A stretch of DNA of 64,000 nucleotides from Rhizobium etli CFN 42 (GTDB lineage Bacteria > Pseudomonadota > Alphaproteobacteria > Rhizobiales > Rhizobiaceae). The notes below the pieces were generated by a model. It was given only the letters and a program-made list of their open reading frames with translations. It had not been told where the DNA came from and did not search any database. The translations under genes and the position numbers were made by a program. The DNA is taken from contig NC_007761.1 of NCBI RefSeq assembly GCF_000092045.1, positions 1,181,001-1,245,000 on the forward strand, in the 5' to 3' direction. Of this stretch, positions 54,837 through 64,000 are shown in pieces. The stretch's first letter is position 1, and the number at the start of each line of letters is the position of its first letter.

Positions 54837-55292
54837 ATGACCGTCTGGCGCCCGCCGCAGCAGATCAGGGTGAAAGTGATCGGCCTTGCCTGGCGAGAGA
54901 ACCGGTTGCTCGCCGCGGAAGTCGAGGATGACAGCGGCCGCATCAAGGGCGTTCGCCCGCTCGGCGGCTCGATCGAATTCGGCGAGACACGTGAACAGGC
55001 CCTGCACCGCGAATTCAATGAGGAGCTGGAGACGGCGATCCGCATCGTCGGTTCCTGGCACCTTCTCGAAAACATCTTCGAGCACCATGGTGCAATCGGC
55101 CACGAATTCATCTTCGCCGCCGATGTCGAGCTGGCCGACAAAACCCTCTACGATCGTGACGAAATCCGCTATTGCGAACTGGATGAGACGGCGGCGACGG
55201 CACGCTGGTTCGGCCGCGTCATGCTGCGCGATGCCGGCATCGATCTTTATCCGACAGGGCTGGAAAAGCTGCTGTCGCGCTGGCTTGATTGA
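54837..55292 (+). CDS. Nudix hydrolase
   Basis: A 151-residue Nudix protein. The Nudix box spans GGSIEFGETREQALHREFNE followed by EL, with the metal-binding REFNEE. The start MTVWRPPQQIRVKVIGLAWR follows AAGGAG. The substrate is some nucleoside diphosphate linked to another group; it cannot be fixed from sequence. Single gene, downstream of the terminator at 54778. Confidence 0.93.
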   Translation: MTVWRPPQQIRVKVIGLAWRENRLLAAEVEDDSGRIKGVRPLGGSIEFGETREQALHREFNEELETAIRIVGSWHLLENIFEHHGAIGHEFIFAADVELADKTLYDRDEIRYCELDETAATARWFGRVMLRDAGIDLYPTGLEKLLSRWLD

Positions 55293-55411
55293 GGCCAGGG
55301 ACGTTTTTAATCCATTCGCCAAACTTTGATCACCCGGGCCTGCCCGATAGGGAACAAGGGGCGTAGAATGGCTGTTTCTGCCGCATCGCCGACACCAGAA
55401 GGAACAGCATC

Positions 55412-55729
55412 ATGCGCAGGTTCATTGCAGCAACGTCGATCGCTCTCCTCAGCCTTTCCGCCCCGGTTCTTGCCCAGTCGAATATGGGCATGGACGCCAG
55501 CGGCCGCTTCGATGGCACGCCGCCGCTCGGCACCGCGCCCGGAGCCGAGACGCAAAGCTGGCTGATCATTCCGCTCGACTCGATCGAAACCGGCAGCGTC
55601 GACAACGGCGCTCCGAGCGGCCGCGTTGACTGGGCGCGCTGTCCGCCGCGCAAGGCCCGCGGCGCGCTTGCCACGCAAGGCGGCAATAGCGGCGCCTCCG
55701 TCAGCCCCGCATGCCGCCAAGGTCAATAA
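55412..55729 (+). CDS. Small exported protein, 105 residues
   Basis: The N-terminus MRRFIAATSIALLSLSAPVL then AQ is a signal peptide with cleavage after VLA. The mature part of about 84 residues is Gly/Ser/Ala-rich, has two cysteines (ARCPPRK and PACRQG) that may form a disulfide, and no domain I recognise. GAAGGAACAGC precedes the ATG. It ends 11 bases before the stop of the convergent zwf gene. Confidence 0.65.
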   Translation: MRRFIAATSIALLSLSAPVLAQSNMGMDASGRFDGTPPLGTAPGAETQSWLIIPLDSIETGSVDNGAPSGRVDWARCPPRKARGALATQGGNSGASVSPACRQGQ

Positions 55730-55740
55730 TTCAGGCGGGC

Positions 55741-57258
55741 CTATTTGCCGTTCTTGCCGTCGCCGTCCGGGATGACGCCGAGTTCATGCCATTTGCGTCC
55801 GTCGCGCTCGATGAGCGCGTCGGCACAGGACGGTCCCATGCTGCCCGGCGCATAAGCTTCGGGCGTGCTCGTATCCCCAGCCCAGGTGTCGAGGAAGGGC
55901 TGCACCGCCGCCCAACCGGCCTCGATGCCGTCGGCGCGCTGGAACAGCGTCTGGTCGCCGATGAAGAGATCATAGAGCAGTGATTCATAGCCGGTGGTCT
56001 TACCGATATCGAACTTGTCGGCATAGCGGAAGTCGAGCGACACGGGCGTCGTATCGACCGAAAGCCCCGGCGACTTGATCGAGATTTCCATGCTCATGCC
56101 CTCGTCCGGCTGCACCTGGATCACCAGACGGTTCGGCGGGAGGCGGCGATTGACCTCGGTTTCGCGAAACTGCGCGAAGGGCACCGGCTGGAAGGTGATG
56201 ACGATCTCGGTGTCGCGCGCCGTCAGCGCCTTTCCGGTTCTGAGATAGAAGGGCACGCCCGCCCAGCGCCACGTATCCGCATAGAGCTTCAACGCCACAT
56301 AGGTCTCGGTGCGGCTGTCGGGCGAAACATCCTTGGTGTCGCGATAGGCGGGAAGATCGACCCCGTTCAGCGGGCCGGCCGCATAGGCGCCGCGCACGCC
56401 ATGCGTCTTTGCCTCCTCGGGCGTATAGATCCGCAGCGCCTTCAGCACCTTGCTCTTCTCGTTGCGGATCGCCTCGGCATCGAAACTGTTGGGCGGCTCC
56501 ATGGCAATCATCGCCAGCAGCTGGAAGAGGTGGTTCGGCACCATGTCGCGCAGCGCACCGGTCGCATCGTAGAACTTGCCGCGGCTGCCGACATCGACGA
56601 TCTCGGCGGCGGTGATCTGCACGTGATCGATATAGCGGCTGTTCCACAAGGACTCGATGATCATGTTGGCGAAACGCGCCGTCATCAGGTTCTGCACCGT
56701 CTCCTTGCCGAGGAAATGGTCGAGCCGGTAGACTTGGCTTTCGTCGATCTGGGCGAGGATTTGCGCATTGAGCGCCCGCGCCGAGGCGAGATCGGTGCCG
56801 AATGGCTTCTCGATGGCGACGCGGCGGAAAACGCCCTCGCTTTCATCGGTCAGCCCATGGGCGGCAAGCTTCTCGATGATGGTGCCGAAGAAGGACGGCG
56901 GCACCGCCAGATAGAAGGCGGCATTGGCGTTCGGCCCCAGCCGCTTGCCGATTTCGATGAAAATATCCTCCTTGGTGAAATCGCCGGCCATATAAGAGAT
57001 GCGTCCGCGCAGACTTTCCCATGCCTCGTCCTTGACCGTCTGCTCCTCGCCGTTCAGATGCTCGAGGAAGGCATCGAGCCGGCCGCGCAGGAACCCGTCG
57101 TCACCCGCTTCGATGCCGATGCCGAGGATGTGGAGATCGTCGCCGACGAGGCGCTGGCGCGTCAGGTTGATGATCGCCGGCACCAGCAGCCGGCGCGTCA
57201 GATCGCCGGTGGCGCCGAAGATGACGAGAGTGACCGGCGGGGTAGGGGCAGCGTTCAT
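55741..57258 (-). CDS. zwf: Glucose-6-phosphate 1-dehydrogenase
   Basis: A 505-residue enzyme oxidising glucose 6-phosphate to 6-phosphogluconolactone with NADP, entry to the Entner-Doudoroff and pentose phosphate routes. Visible: dinucleotide motif GATGDLTRRLL, RVAIEKPFGTD, and the active-site YRLDHFLGKETVQNL with catalytic His and Lys. It stands alone; in rhizobia zwf is often grouped with pgl and edd, which are absent here. It may therefore be a second, accessory copy (inference). The stop codon is 11 bases from the convergent small exported protein. Confidence 0.95.
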   Translation of the reverse strand: MNAAPTPPVTLVIFGATGDLTRRLLVPAIINLTRQRLVGDDLHILGIGIEAGDDGFLRGRLDAFLEHLNGEEQTVKDEAWESLRGRISYMAGDFTKEDIFIEIGKRLGPNANAAFYLAVPPSFFGTIIEKLAAHGLTDESEGVFRRVAIEKPFGTDLASARALNAQILAQIDESQVYRLDHFLGKETVQNLMTARFANMIIESLWNSRYIDHVQITAAEIVDVGSRGKFYDATGALRDMVPNHLFQLLAMIAMEPPNSFDAEAIRNEKSKVLKALRIYTPEEAKTHGVRGAYAAGPLNGVDLPAYRDTKDVSPDSRTETYVALKLYADTWRWAGVPFYLRTGKALTARDTEIVITFQPVPFAQFRETEVNRRLPPNRLVIQVQPDEGMSMEISIKSPGLSVDTTPVSLDFRYADKFDIGKTTGYESLLYDLFIGDQTLFQRADGIEAGWAAVQPFLDTWAGDTSTPEAYAPGSMGPSCADALIERDGRKWHELGVIPDGDGKNGK

Positions 57259-57366
57259 GTGTCATCTCCGAGATTTGTGTCCGACTATAAAGCCTGGCGG
57301 TTCCGCCGCAACATAGGCGGCGAGGGGTAACAGGCATTTGACAGCGTGCGGGGCGCGCGCCTCATC

Positions 57367-57513
57367 CGCCTGCCCAACACCCCTCCCCAACCCTCCCCAC
57401 AAGGGGGAGGGGCTAAGCTGCGCTGGCTGCTACCCTTCCGCGAATTGCTGCGATGGAAGATTATGTGAAGCGGTGCAGCACGTTAGTCCCTCCCCCTTGT
57501 GGGGAGGGGACCT
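57367..57513. repeat. Palindromic element, same family as 37227
   Basis: CAACACCCCTCCCCAACCCT then CCCCACAAGGGGGAGGGGC at the left; CACGTTAGTCCCTCCCCCTT then GTGGGGAGGGGA at the right. The right half matches the copy at 37351-37374. It lies in the 293-base gap between zwf and the methyltransferase gene. Confidence 0.75.
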
Positions 57514-57551
57514 GGATCGGCGTAAAACGGAGTGCAATGATCAGTGTCCGC

Positions 57552-58322
57552 TTACCCCTTCACCGCCACGATGAAGATCCTCGGAAACCGCAGCAGCACC
57601 CGGCCATCCGACATCTTCGGATAGGTCTTTTCGATCCGTTCCAGATAATCGGCTAGAAAAGCCTCGCGGTGTTTTTCGCCGGCCCGAGCGAGATAGGGCA
57701 TCAGTCCGGTGCCTTTAACCCATTCGACGATCGCCGCCGCGTCTGCCATCGGATGATTGTAGATCGTGTGCCAGATATCGACGCGGGCGGCTTTGGCGAT
57801 CAGCCTGGAGTAATAGCTGGACGGCGGAGCCAGCGGCTGGCGGCGCACGCCCTTTTCCTCGAAAGCGGCCTTCCAGGGCCCGCCATGGGCGGTCTCTTCC
57901 ATCGCCAGATGCGAAGGTTCTCCCAGATTGTCGGGCATCTGCACGGCAAGAACGCCGCCTTCAGAAAGCCCGTCCATCAGCCGCTCGAAGATATCGAGAT
58001 GATCGGGCAGCCATTGGAAGACGGCATTGGCAAAGAGCAGATCGGCAGGCTCCGTCGGCTGCCAGCTGCCAAGATCCGCCTCGACGAAGGCGGTGCCGGG
58101 AAGCCGCTTGCGGGCCGCCTCCAGCATGTTGGCGTCGCTGTCGAGGCCGGAAACGCCATCGGCACCGTAACGCTCGATGATGAGCTCAGTGGAATTGCCC
58201 GGTCCACAGCCGAGGTCGATGGCACGGCGAAGGTGCTGCAGCGGCACCTGCGCCAGAAGATCGCGCGCCGGCCGCGTGCGCTCGTCCTCGAACTTCGCAT
58301 ATTGGCTGGCGGACCATGCCAT
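57552..58322 (-). CDS. tam: Trans-aconitate 2-methyltransferase
   Basis: A 256-residue SAM-dependent methyltransferase. It starts [20 protein letters not shown], the family N-terminus; motif I is [15 protein letters not shown]; later [15 protein letters not shown] and [20 protein letters not shown] are typical of Tam. It methylates trans-aconitate, a side product that inhibits aconitase. AGGAGGTATCGCC precedes the ATG. Single gene. Confidence 0.92.
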   Translation of the reverse strand: MAWSASQYAKFEDERTRPARDLLAQVPLQHLRRAIDLGCGPGNSTELIIERYGADGVSGLDSDANMLEAARKRLPGTAFVEADLGSWQPTEPADLLFANAVFQWLPDHLDIFERLMDGLSEGGVLAVQMPDNLGEPSHLAMEETAHGGPWKAAFEEKGVRRQPLAPPSSYYSRLIAKAARVDIWHTIYNHPMADAAAIVEWVKGTGLMPYLARAGEKHREAFLADYLERIEKTYPKMSDGRVLLRFPRIFIVAVKG

Positions 58323-58397
58323 GGCGATACCTCCTGATGTCGGGCCACGTCTTCCATGTGGCGGGTGCGGATCGTGTCGATGTTGCGCCGGTTGCGC

Positions 58398-59678
58398 TCA
58401 GTCGCGAACTTCAGACACAAGGATTTTGTCCACGCGCCTGCCGTCGAGATCGATGACCTCGAAGCGCCATCCATCTCTCGTGAAGCTCTCTCCCAATTCC
58501 GGCAGATGTTTCAGTTCCTCCAACACCAGGCCGGCCACGGTCTGATATTCGAGATCGTCCTCGAGCTTGAGGTTCAGGAACTCGGCGAATTCGTCGATAG
58601 GTGTCCAGCCGGAGACGAGATAGGAACCGTCGTCTCGACGAGCGATGGCCTGCTCATCGACCGGTCCCTCCTGCAGCGCGCCCATGATCGCCTCCAGAAT
58701 GTCGCCTGACGAGACAATCCCTTCGAAATGGCCGTATTCATCAAACACCAGCACCATGTGAACAGGCGATTTCCTGATCGCTTCAATGACGGTGGTAGCG
58801 GTTGCAAGGTCCGAAACGACCGGGACGTCCTGTGTCAGAGCCTTGATGTCGGCGCTGCCGTGTTCGGACATCGAGTCGTAGAAATCCTTGACCGGAAGGA
58901 TCCCGATCACCTCGTCGGAACTGCCTTTGCGAACCGGCAATCGAGACCTCTTCGTCCCGTGCAACTGCGCCCGGATTTCATCGAGGCTGTCGTCAATATC
59001 GATAATTTCCACATCGCGCCGCGGCGTCATCAGCGCTCGGGCCGTGCGGTCCGCCAGCCGCATGACGCCGGAGATCATCGCCGATTCCTCGCTCTCGATA
59101 ACGCCCGCCGATTGCGCCTCGGCCAGAACGGTCTTGATCTCTTCGTCAGAGACGTTGTCGCCGACTTTTCCTGTCTGGCCGAGGAGCTTGAGCACGAGAT
59201 TTCCCGAGGCGTTGAGAAGCCAGACAAGAGGCAGCGCAATCTTTGAAAGCAGCGCCATGGCGGGTGCGACCCTCGCCGCAACCGATTCGGGTTCGCGCAA
59301 TGCGATCTGCTTGGGAACAAGTTCGCCGACGATCAGGGAAAGATAGGTGATCGCCACGACGACGGAACCGACACCGATGGCGTCAGCGGCCGTCGATGAC
59401 ATCCCCTGCGCCTCCAGCCATGCTGTCAGGCGGCCGCCGAGTGTTGCGCCGGAGAAAGCGCCGGAGAGAACACCGACAAGCGTGATGCCGATCTGAACCG
59501 TGGAGAGAAAGCGGCCGGGGTTTTCGGCGAGTTTGATGGCTTGAGCTGCACCCTTGCTCCCATTGTCGGAGAGAACTTTCAGGCGGGCCGTTCGAGAAGA
59601 CACGACGGCGAGCTCAGACATGGCGAGCACACCATTCAGAATGGTGAGAAACGCCACAATTCCAATTTCCAGAAACAC
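58398..59678 (-). CDS. CNNM/CorC-type membrane protein with CBS domains
   Basis: A 426-residue protein of the hemolysin-like / CNNM family. The N-terminal DUF21 membrane domain (about 1-190) starts MFLEIGIVAFLTILNGVLAM SEL and has several helices; two CBS domains follow (about 205-330; RTARALMTPRRDVEIIDIDD, then VPVVSDLATATTVIEAIRKS) and a C-terminal CorC_HlyC domain (about 345-420). The family includes magnesium and cobalt efflux proteins; hemolytic action is not implied. Single gene. Confidence 0.9.
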   Translation of the reverse strand: MFLEIGIVAFLTILNGVLAMSELAVVSSRTARLKVLSDNGSKGAAQAIKLAENPGRFLSTVQIGITLVGVLSGAFSGATLGGRLTAWLEAQGMSSTAADAIGVGSVVVAITYLSLIVGELVPKQIALREPESVAARVAPAMALLSKIALPLVWLLNASGNLVLKLLGQTGKVGDNVSDEEIKTVLAEAQSAGVIESEESAMISGVMRLADRTARALMTPRRDVEIIDIDDSLDEIRAQLHGTKRSRLPVRKGSSDEVIGILPVKDFYDSMSEHGSADIKALTQDVPVVSDLATATTVIEAIRKSPVHMVLVFDEYGHFEGIVSSGDILEAIMGALQEGPVDEQAIARRDDGSYLVSGWTPIDEFAEFLNLKLEDDLEYQTVAGLVLEELKHLPELGESFTRDGWRFEVIDLDGRRVDKILVSEVRD

Positions 59679-60093
59679 AGGGACCCTATTCGTTGAGGTT
59701 TTAATGCCGCATACGGCAAGGCGGCGGAGCTTTCGCAGAGACGCTATATATGCGCATCACCCATCGGCAAAGCTTTCTGTGCGAGCCCGGCTGGGTGCGA
59801 GGCGAGGCGGAAATCGCCACACCGTCTACAGTCGGCGCCGGCATCTTCTGCGGCGGCGTTCCGGCTTGACCGGGCGGAGCTTGTACTGAATGGGTCGCTA
59901 TCGGGCATGGCGCAATTTTGGCGGTGAAAAGGGCCCCGCGCAAGAGGCGCCGGGCGAATTCCCTATAGCGTCTTGATGTGACAGTTTCGAAAACGGTGGC
60001 GAACAGGCCTTCTGGCTGGGAGTTTCAGGGCAATTCGCGTGTCTGCGTGATGCCGAAGACGCTCGAACGTACCGGCATCGCGCGCTCGAACCG
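59679..60093. other. Intergenic region, nothing recognised
   Basis: A 415-base gap. Minus-strand frames of 55 to 80 codons exist (for example 59701-59943) but lack a ribosome-binding site and a recognisable family. A promoter for the CNNM-type gene must lie near 59680-59760. I see no repeat of the families found elsewhere. Confidence 0.45.
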
Positions 60094-60558
60094 TCAGGCC
60101 GCCAGAATGGTGATCCCATAAGCATTGGCGGCGGCCGTCATCCGGGCGATGGTCTCGGGCGAGGGGGCTTTCAGCGGCTCGCTCGTGCCTTCCGCTTCGA
60201 TGAATTCGGCCATGTCGCGATCGACGATCGCCGAAAACACCGCCGGACGGGTTCCCCGGTTGGCATAGCCATGCACCATGAAGGGCGGGATCGTGACGAT
60301 GTCGCCAGCCCCGGCCTCGATCTCTTCGGGGCCGCTGTCGGTCAGCCGCCAGATCGTCAAACGACCCTCGAGAATGCGGAATACTTCCGGGCTTGCATGC
60401 GCATGTCTCGGCGTCCGGCTGCCGGGTGGTACGGTGACGTCGAAAATGTTGAGCCAGGTTCCGCGGATACGGACCTGTCGTTCGATGCGGTCGCCGAGGA
60501 CGAAAAAGCGCTTCGCCTCTTCGCCCGCAGGCTTTGTCACAAATGAGTTGGACATCAT
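60094..60558 (-). CDS. Cupin-domain protein
   Basis: A 154-residue single-domain cupin. Motif 1 is in PRHAHASPEVFRILEGRLTI (His, His, Glu as metal ligands) and motif 2 in GDIVTIPPFMVHGYANRGTR (His). It may be an oxygenase, isomerase or ligand-binding protein; nothing points to one. Start at 60558 or 60555 (two adjacent ATG codons). Single gene, with 287 noncoding bases before the alcohol dehydrogenase gene, in which I recognise nothing. Confidence 0.85.
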   Translation of the reverse strand: MMSNSFVTKPAGEEAKRFFVLGDRIERQVRIRGTWLNIFDVTVPPGSRTPRHAHASPEVFRILEGRLTIWRLTDSGPEEIEAGAGDIVTIPPFMVHGYANRGTRPAVFSAIVDRDMAEFIEAEGTSEPLKAPSPETIARMTAAANAYGITILAA

Positions 60559-60845
60559 GTCTCTTTCTTCTTCTTACAGGCTTTTTCGAGCGGGCGCAGC
60601 CGTTAGACCTTTGCGTGGCCTTTGGCAACCGCCCCGTTGTGGGGGCAGATCGCCGACGCGACAACATACGCCTTATGAGGGCGTCGCGGCTGATATCGGT
60701 GTGCCCGGCCGCTTCCGCAAGGGCCCGGCAACGCCGCGCCGGCTGCGTGGAAATGACCCGGATCCTGTAATGCCGCCGACACGGAAGCGGCGCATAGACC
60801 AAGGCGACCCTTCCGGCCGCCACCGGCCGGCAGGGCCCCGTTCCC

Positions 60846-61889
60846 TCACGAAAACCGCGTAATCACGCTGATCCCCGTGCCCTCGGCCTTGTCGAGCGCC
60901 ATTAACGCCGGCACGGCTTCCTCCAGGCTGATCCGCCGTCCGATCAGCTTCTGCGGCGCGATCTTGCCGGCCGACAGCATCGACAGCATGGCGTCGTAAC
61001 GCCAGGCCTGCATGCCGTGGCTGCCGTAGATCTCCAGCTCGTTGCTGATCACCTGGGCCATCGGGATTTGCGGTGTCGCGTGCTCGGCGAGCATCAGCCC
61101 CACTTGCACATGCCGGCCGCGGCGGCGCAGGTTCTTGATCGAGTTGAAGCAGGTGACGGGATGGCCGAGCGCGTCGATCGAGACATGCGCGCCGCCCTTG
61201 GTGATCTCGCGCACCGCCTCGGCCACGTCGGCGACACCGGATGCATTGACCGTCGCCACCGCCCCGCATTCGCGCGCGAAGGCGAGTTTCTCCTCCGATA
61301 TGTCGATGCCGATTGCATTGGCGCCTAGCGCGGTGGCGATCATGATCGCCGACAGGCCGACGCCGCCACAGCCATGCACGGCGATCCATTCGCCGGGACC
61401 GGTGCGCGCATGGTCGGCGACGGCGCGAAACGAGGTGGCGAAGCGGCAGCCGAGGCTTGCCGCCGTCGCATCCTCGATCGTATCGGGCAGGTGCACCAGA
61501 TTGGTGTCGGCATAATCGATCGCCACATATTCGGCGAAGGAGCCCCAATGGGTGAAGCCCGGCTGAAACTGGTTCGGGCAGACCTGCTGGTTGCCGGAAT
61601 GACATTCGCTGCAATGGCCGCAGCCGGAAACGAAGGGCACGGTTACCCGGTCGCCGACCTTGAAGCGCATCACGCCGCGGCCGGTGGCGACGACCCGCCC
61701 GGCAAGCTCGTGTCCCGGCACATGCGGCAGGCTGATATCGGGATCGTGTCCCATCCAGCCGTGCCAGTCGCTGCGGCAGAGCCCGCTGGCGCCGACTGCG
61801 ATGACGACGCCGTCCTCGGCAGGTGTCGGATCGGGCAGCGTGCGGATTTCCGGCGCCTGCTCGAAGGCTTCATAATACATGGCTTTCAT
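60846..61889 (-). CDS. Zinc-dependent alcohol dehydrogenase
   Basis: A 347-residue medium-chain dehydrogenase. The catalytic zinc ligands are in [13 protein letters not shown] (Cys) and [10 protein letters not shown] (His, Glu); the structural zinc is held by [15 protein letters not shown]. The Rossmann domain has [14 protein letters not shown]. The start at 61889 follows AAGGGAGAACG; the open frame continues another 90 codons upstream but without family similarity. Divergent from the aminotransferase gene. Substrate not known. Confidence 0.92.
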   Translation of the reverse strand: MKAMYYEAFEQAPEIRTLPDPTPAEDGVVIAVGASGLCRSDWHGWMGHDPDISLPHVPGHELAGRVVATGRGVMRFKVGDRVTVPFVSGCGHCSECHSGNQQVCPNQFQPGFTHWGSFAEYVAIDYADTNLVHLPDTIEDATAASLGCRFATSFRAVADHARTGPGEWIAVHGCGGVGLSAIMIATALGANAIGIDISEEKLAFARECGAVATVNASGVADVAEAVREITKGGAHVSIDALGHPVTCFNSIKNLRRRGRHVQVGLMLAEHATPQIPMAQVISNELEIYGSHGMQAWRYDAMLSMLSAGKIAPQKLIGRRISLEEAVPALMALDKAEGTGISVITRFS

Positions 61890-62140
61890 CGGCGTTCTCC
61901 CTTGCTGCTGTCCGGCGATTTCTCCTGATGATCGCATGCGCCAGCCCGCCATTCCAACAAAGATTCGATCATTTTTGCTGATGCACCCATCGCTCACGCC
62001 GCAGGTGTCGCGCACGAATGTTGCGGCCGGACGCCGTCCCCCGGCATTTTTCTTGCTTCCGTATTTCCGGCCGGGATTTGTTCTTGACCCGGCTTGCAAG
62101 CGAGGTTTTTGCTTTCCCGGATTCTGAAGGGAGAGCAGCA

Positions 62141-63028
62141 ATGGCCGTCGATACATCACCGCGTTCCACCACCTGGACTCACGTCGACGGGGAATGGCTT
62201 CCCGGCAATCCGCCGCTGATCGGGCCGACCTCGCATGCCATGTGGCTCGGCTCCACGGTCTTCGACGGCGCCCGCTGGTTCGACGGCATCGCGCCCGACC
62301 TCGACCTGCATTGCCAGCGCATCAACCGCTCGGCGCTCGCCATGGGGCTGAAGCCGGTGAAGTCAGCCGAGGAGATTGCCGCACTCGCCTGGGAAGGTGT
62401 TGGAAAATTCGACGGTGCGACGGCGATCTACATCAAGCCGATGTATTGGGGCGAACATGGTTCGCCCGGCAGCATTGTCTCCGTCGATGCGGAATCGACC
62501 CGCTTCGCGCTCTGCCTGTTCGAGGCGCCGATGGGCGGCCATGGCGGCACCAGCCTCACCGTCTCGCCCTATCGCCGCCCGTCGCCGGAAACGGCGATGA
62601 CCGAGGCGAAGACCGGCTCGCTCTATCCCAACAGCGGCCGCATGATCGCCGAGGCGCGCAACCGCGGCTTCGATAATGCGCTGGTGCGCGATCTCAACGG
62701 CAACGTCGTCGAGACCGCCTCGTCGAACGTCTTCCTGGTGCGCGACGGCGTGGTGATGACGCCGGCCGCCAACCGCACCTTCCTCGCCGGCATCACCCGC
62801 GCCCGCGTCATCGGCCTGCTCCGCAAGGCCGGTTTCGACGTCGTCGAAGCAACCCTCTCGGTCGAGGATTTCCTCGCCGCCGACGAAATCTTCACGACAG
62901 GCAACTATTCCAAAGTGGTCGGCGTCACTCGCCTCGATGACCGCAGCCTCCAGCAAGGCCCCGTCACCCGCAAGGCGCTGGAGCTCTACATGGACTGGGC
63001 CCACGGAAGAAGCGAGAGTGAAGAGTGA
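62141..63028 (+). CDS. Branched-chain amino acid aminotransferase (class IV)
   Basis: A 295-residue PLP enzyme of fold type IV. The sequence [20 protein letters not shown] has the PLP-binding lysine (TEAKTGSLY), and [10 protein letters not shown], then [13 protein letters not shown] fit the BCAT/D-amino acid transferase class. It interconverts branched-chain amino acids and 2-oxo acids; the short form here also fits related 4-amino-4-deoxychorismate lyase-like proteins, though the NPxF-like end is lacking. ATG 62141 follows AAGGGAGAGC. Divergent from the alcohol dehydrogenase. Confidence 0.85.
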   Translation: MAVDTSPRSTTWTHVDGEWLPGNPPLIGPTSHAMWLGSTVFDGARWFDGIAPDLDLHCQRINRSALAMGLKPVKSAEEIAALAWEGVGKFDGATAIYIKPMYWGEHGSPGSIVSVDAESTRFALCLFEAPMGGHGGTSLTVSPYRRPSPETAMTEAKTGSLYPNSGRMIAEARNRGFDNALVRDLNGNVVETASSNVFLVRDGVVMTPAANRTFLAGITRARVIGLLRKAGFDVVEATLSVEDFLAADEIFTTGNYSKVVGVTRLDDRSLQQGPVTRKALELYMDWAHGRSESEE

Positions 63029-63127
63029 GGAATGGTCCAGCGCAGCGGGAGCAATCGATCCAGTGAATCGATTGCAATGACGAACGCCCGGACCGCAAGC
63101 GCAGGGCCGGGGCGGTTCCGCCGGCAG

Positions 63128-63315
63128 AATTGAGATCGGGGATACCTCCCTCTGCCCTGCCGGGCATCTCCCCCACAAGGGGGGAGATCGGCAAGAAGCG
63201 ATACCTCGCCCTAAGTTCACGATTCATGTGACGGCCAGTTGTTTGGGGAGGCCATCGCGCCCAGCCAATCTCCCTCCTTGTGGGGGAGATGCCCGGCAGG
63301 GCAGAGGGGGGTGCC
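63128..63315. repeat. Palindromic intergenic element
   Basis: TCTGCCCTGCCGGGCATCTC then CCCCACAAGGGGGGAGAT at the left; ATCTCCCTCCTTGTGGGGGA then GATGCCCGGCAGGGCAGAGG at the right, inverted copies of each other. A further intergenic element family between the aminotransferase and the LysR gene. Confidence 0.75.
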
Positions 63316-63327
63316 ATCCCACACCCC

Positions 63328-64000
63328 TTACGTCATCCACTTCCGATGTTCCGCAAATCTCTCCGCCAAGAGATCGATGAACAGCCTTACCTTGGTCGGC
63401 AGATGGCTGCGGTTGGAGTAGACCGCGTTGATGGTGAATTCCACCGGTTTGTAATCCGGCATGATCCTTATCAGCCGTCCTTCGGCGATGTCGTCGAACA
63501 CGACGAAGCTTGGCGCCAGGAAGAGGCCGCGTCCGTTCAGCGTCAGGAAGCGCAGCATCTCGGCATTGTTCGAGACGACATTGCCGCTGACTTTGACGCT
63601 CTCCTGCCGGCCATCGCCATCCTCGAAGCGCCATTCATCGCCATAAGGGTAATAGGCATATTGCAGGCAATTGTGATCGGCGATCTCGGACGGCTTTTTC
63701 GGGATAGGATGGCTGTCGACATAGGCGGGCGAGCAGACGAGCATATGGCGCCAAGGCGTCAGCTTGCGGGCGATGAGCGACGAATCCGGCGGCAGGGTGC
63801 GGATGACAAGGTCGTAGCCATCCTCGATCATATCAACCATCCGCTCGCCGACGCTGAAATCGACTGAGATCGATGGATAGAGTTCCATATACTCACTGAA
63901 AACGGGCAGCAGGAAACGCACGATGGCGCCGCTGGTATAGACCTTCAGCGTGCCGCGCGGCGTCGTGCTCAGTGCGCTCGCCGTCCGATCCGCCTCATCG
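63328..64000 (-). CDS. LysR-family regulator, 5' end outside the window
   Basis: The C-terminal part, about 224 residues, of a LysR protein; the frame is open to the window edge. The sensor domain reads GTLKVYTSGAIVRFLLPVFS, ELYPSISVDFSVGERMVDMI and DLVIRTLPPDSSLIARKLTP, and the C-terminal region NRSHLPTKVRLFIDLLAERF. The N-terminal helix-turn-helix lies beyond base 64000. The target genes are unknown. Confidence 0.9.
   Translation of the reverse strand, partial: DEADRTASALSTTPRGTLKVYTSGAIVRFLLPVFSEYMELYPSISVDFSVGERMVDMIEDGYDLVIRTLPPDSSLIARKLTPWRHMLVCSPAYVDSHPIPKKPSEIADHNCLQYAYYPYGDEWRFEDGDGRQESVKVSGNVVSNNAEMLRFLTLNGRGLFLAPSFVVFDDIAEGRLIRIMPDYKPVEFTINAVYSNRSHLPTKVRLFIDLLAERFAEHRKWMT

Noticed and set aside
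59701..59943. Minus-strand frame of 80 codons in the gap after the CNNM-type gene
   Set aside because: No ribosome-binding site and no family likeness; may be an eroded gene end but cannot be supported.
60559..60845. Possible regulator remnant (RALAEAAGHTDISRDALIRR)
   Set aside because: A helix-turn-helix-like stretch can be read on the minus strand, but there is no start, no full domain and no matching family, so it is not listed.

Overview
This is a 64 kb piece of a fast-growing rhizobial chromosome, most likely from the Rhizobium etli / R. leguminosarum / R. phaseoli group. The evidence is a G+C-rich coding style, many palindromic intergenic elements resembling RIME (Rhizobium intergenic mosaic elements), the betIBA order, a rhizobial-type (class 3) L-asparaginase, and Rhizobiales-restricted families such as the Tat-exported beta-helix protein. 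No rRNA, tRNA, CRISPR array, prophage or intact insertion sequence was seen. Species assignment is inference.

Layout. 1-6.5 kb: the end of an exported protein gene, a small exported protein, then assimilatory sulfate reduction (cysH-cysD-cysN on the minus strand), divergent from an Rrf2-type regulator with an apparent Fe-S cysteine set. 6.5-10.5 kb: the choline-to-glycine-betaine operon betI-betB-betA without betC. 10.5-19.5 kb: HdeD-like membrane protein, an orphan ParD-like protein, a decayed CBS-GGDEF gene, quinone oxidoreductase, methyltransferase, an MFS remnant and an intact MFS transporter, asparaginase, a DeoR regulator, a DUF4406 protein and a glutathione transferase. 19.5-22.1 kb: a three-gene ABC-2 exporter whose genes overlap, with a duplicated gene start between ATPase and permease. 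22.2-28.1 kb: small stress-type genes, three of which (SDR, DUF2945, GST) carry frameshifts in this sequence. 28.2-35.1 kb: Tat-exported beta-helix protein, then a signalling block (PAS-GAF-GGDEF-EAL protein, LuxR solo, soluble PAS-PAS chemoreceptor).

35.3-46.3 kb: hydrolases, the ligase-associated exonuclease and ATP-dependent DNA ligase, an AbiEii-like nucleotidyltransferase preceded by a 74-residue protein, tandem L,D-transpeptidase paralogues, a csp / rpsU small-gene cluster, and the ohrR/ohr organic peroxide pair. 46.3-54.2 kb: a MarR-controlled DUF899-DUF1579-VOC operon, two ABC-F ATPases (one preceded by a 17-codon leader ORF) and a HerA-like ATPase. 54.3-64 kb: a palindrome-preceded small protein, a Nudix hydrolase, zwf, a trans-aconitate methyltransferase, a CNNM/CorC-type membrane protein, a cupin, a zinc alcohol dehydrogenase, a branched-chain aminotransferase and a truncated LysR regulator.

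Most of the window is ordinary accessory chromosome: osmoprotection, sulfur supply, redox and xenobiotic defence, envelope maintenance and signalling. The items most worth a second look are regulatory or architectural: a terminator-like hairpin in the cysH leader, the leader ORF before the ABC-F gene, the duplicated start inside the ABC exporter operon, the small protein/AbiEii pair, and a perfect 16-bp palindrome in front of an uncharacterised gene. I did not find a clear multi-gene system that is wholly new.
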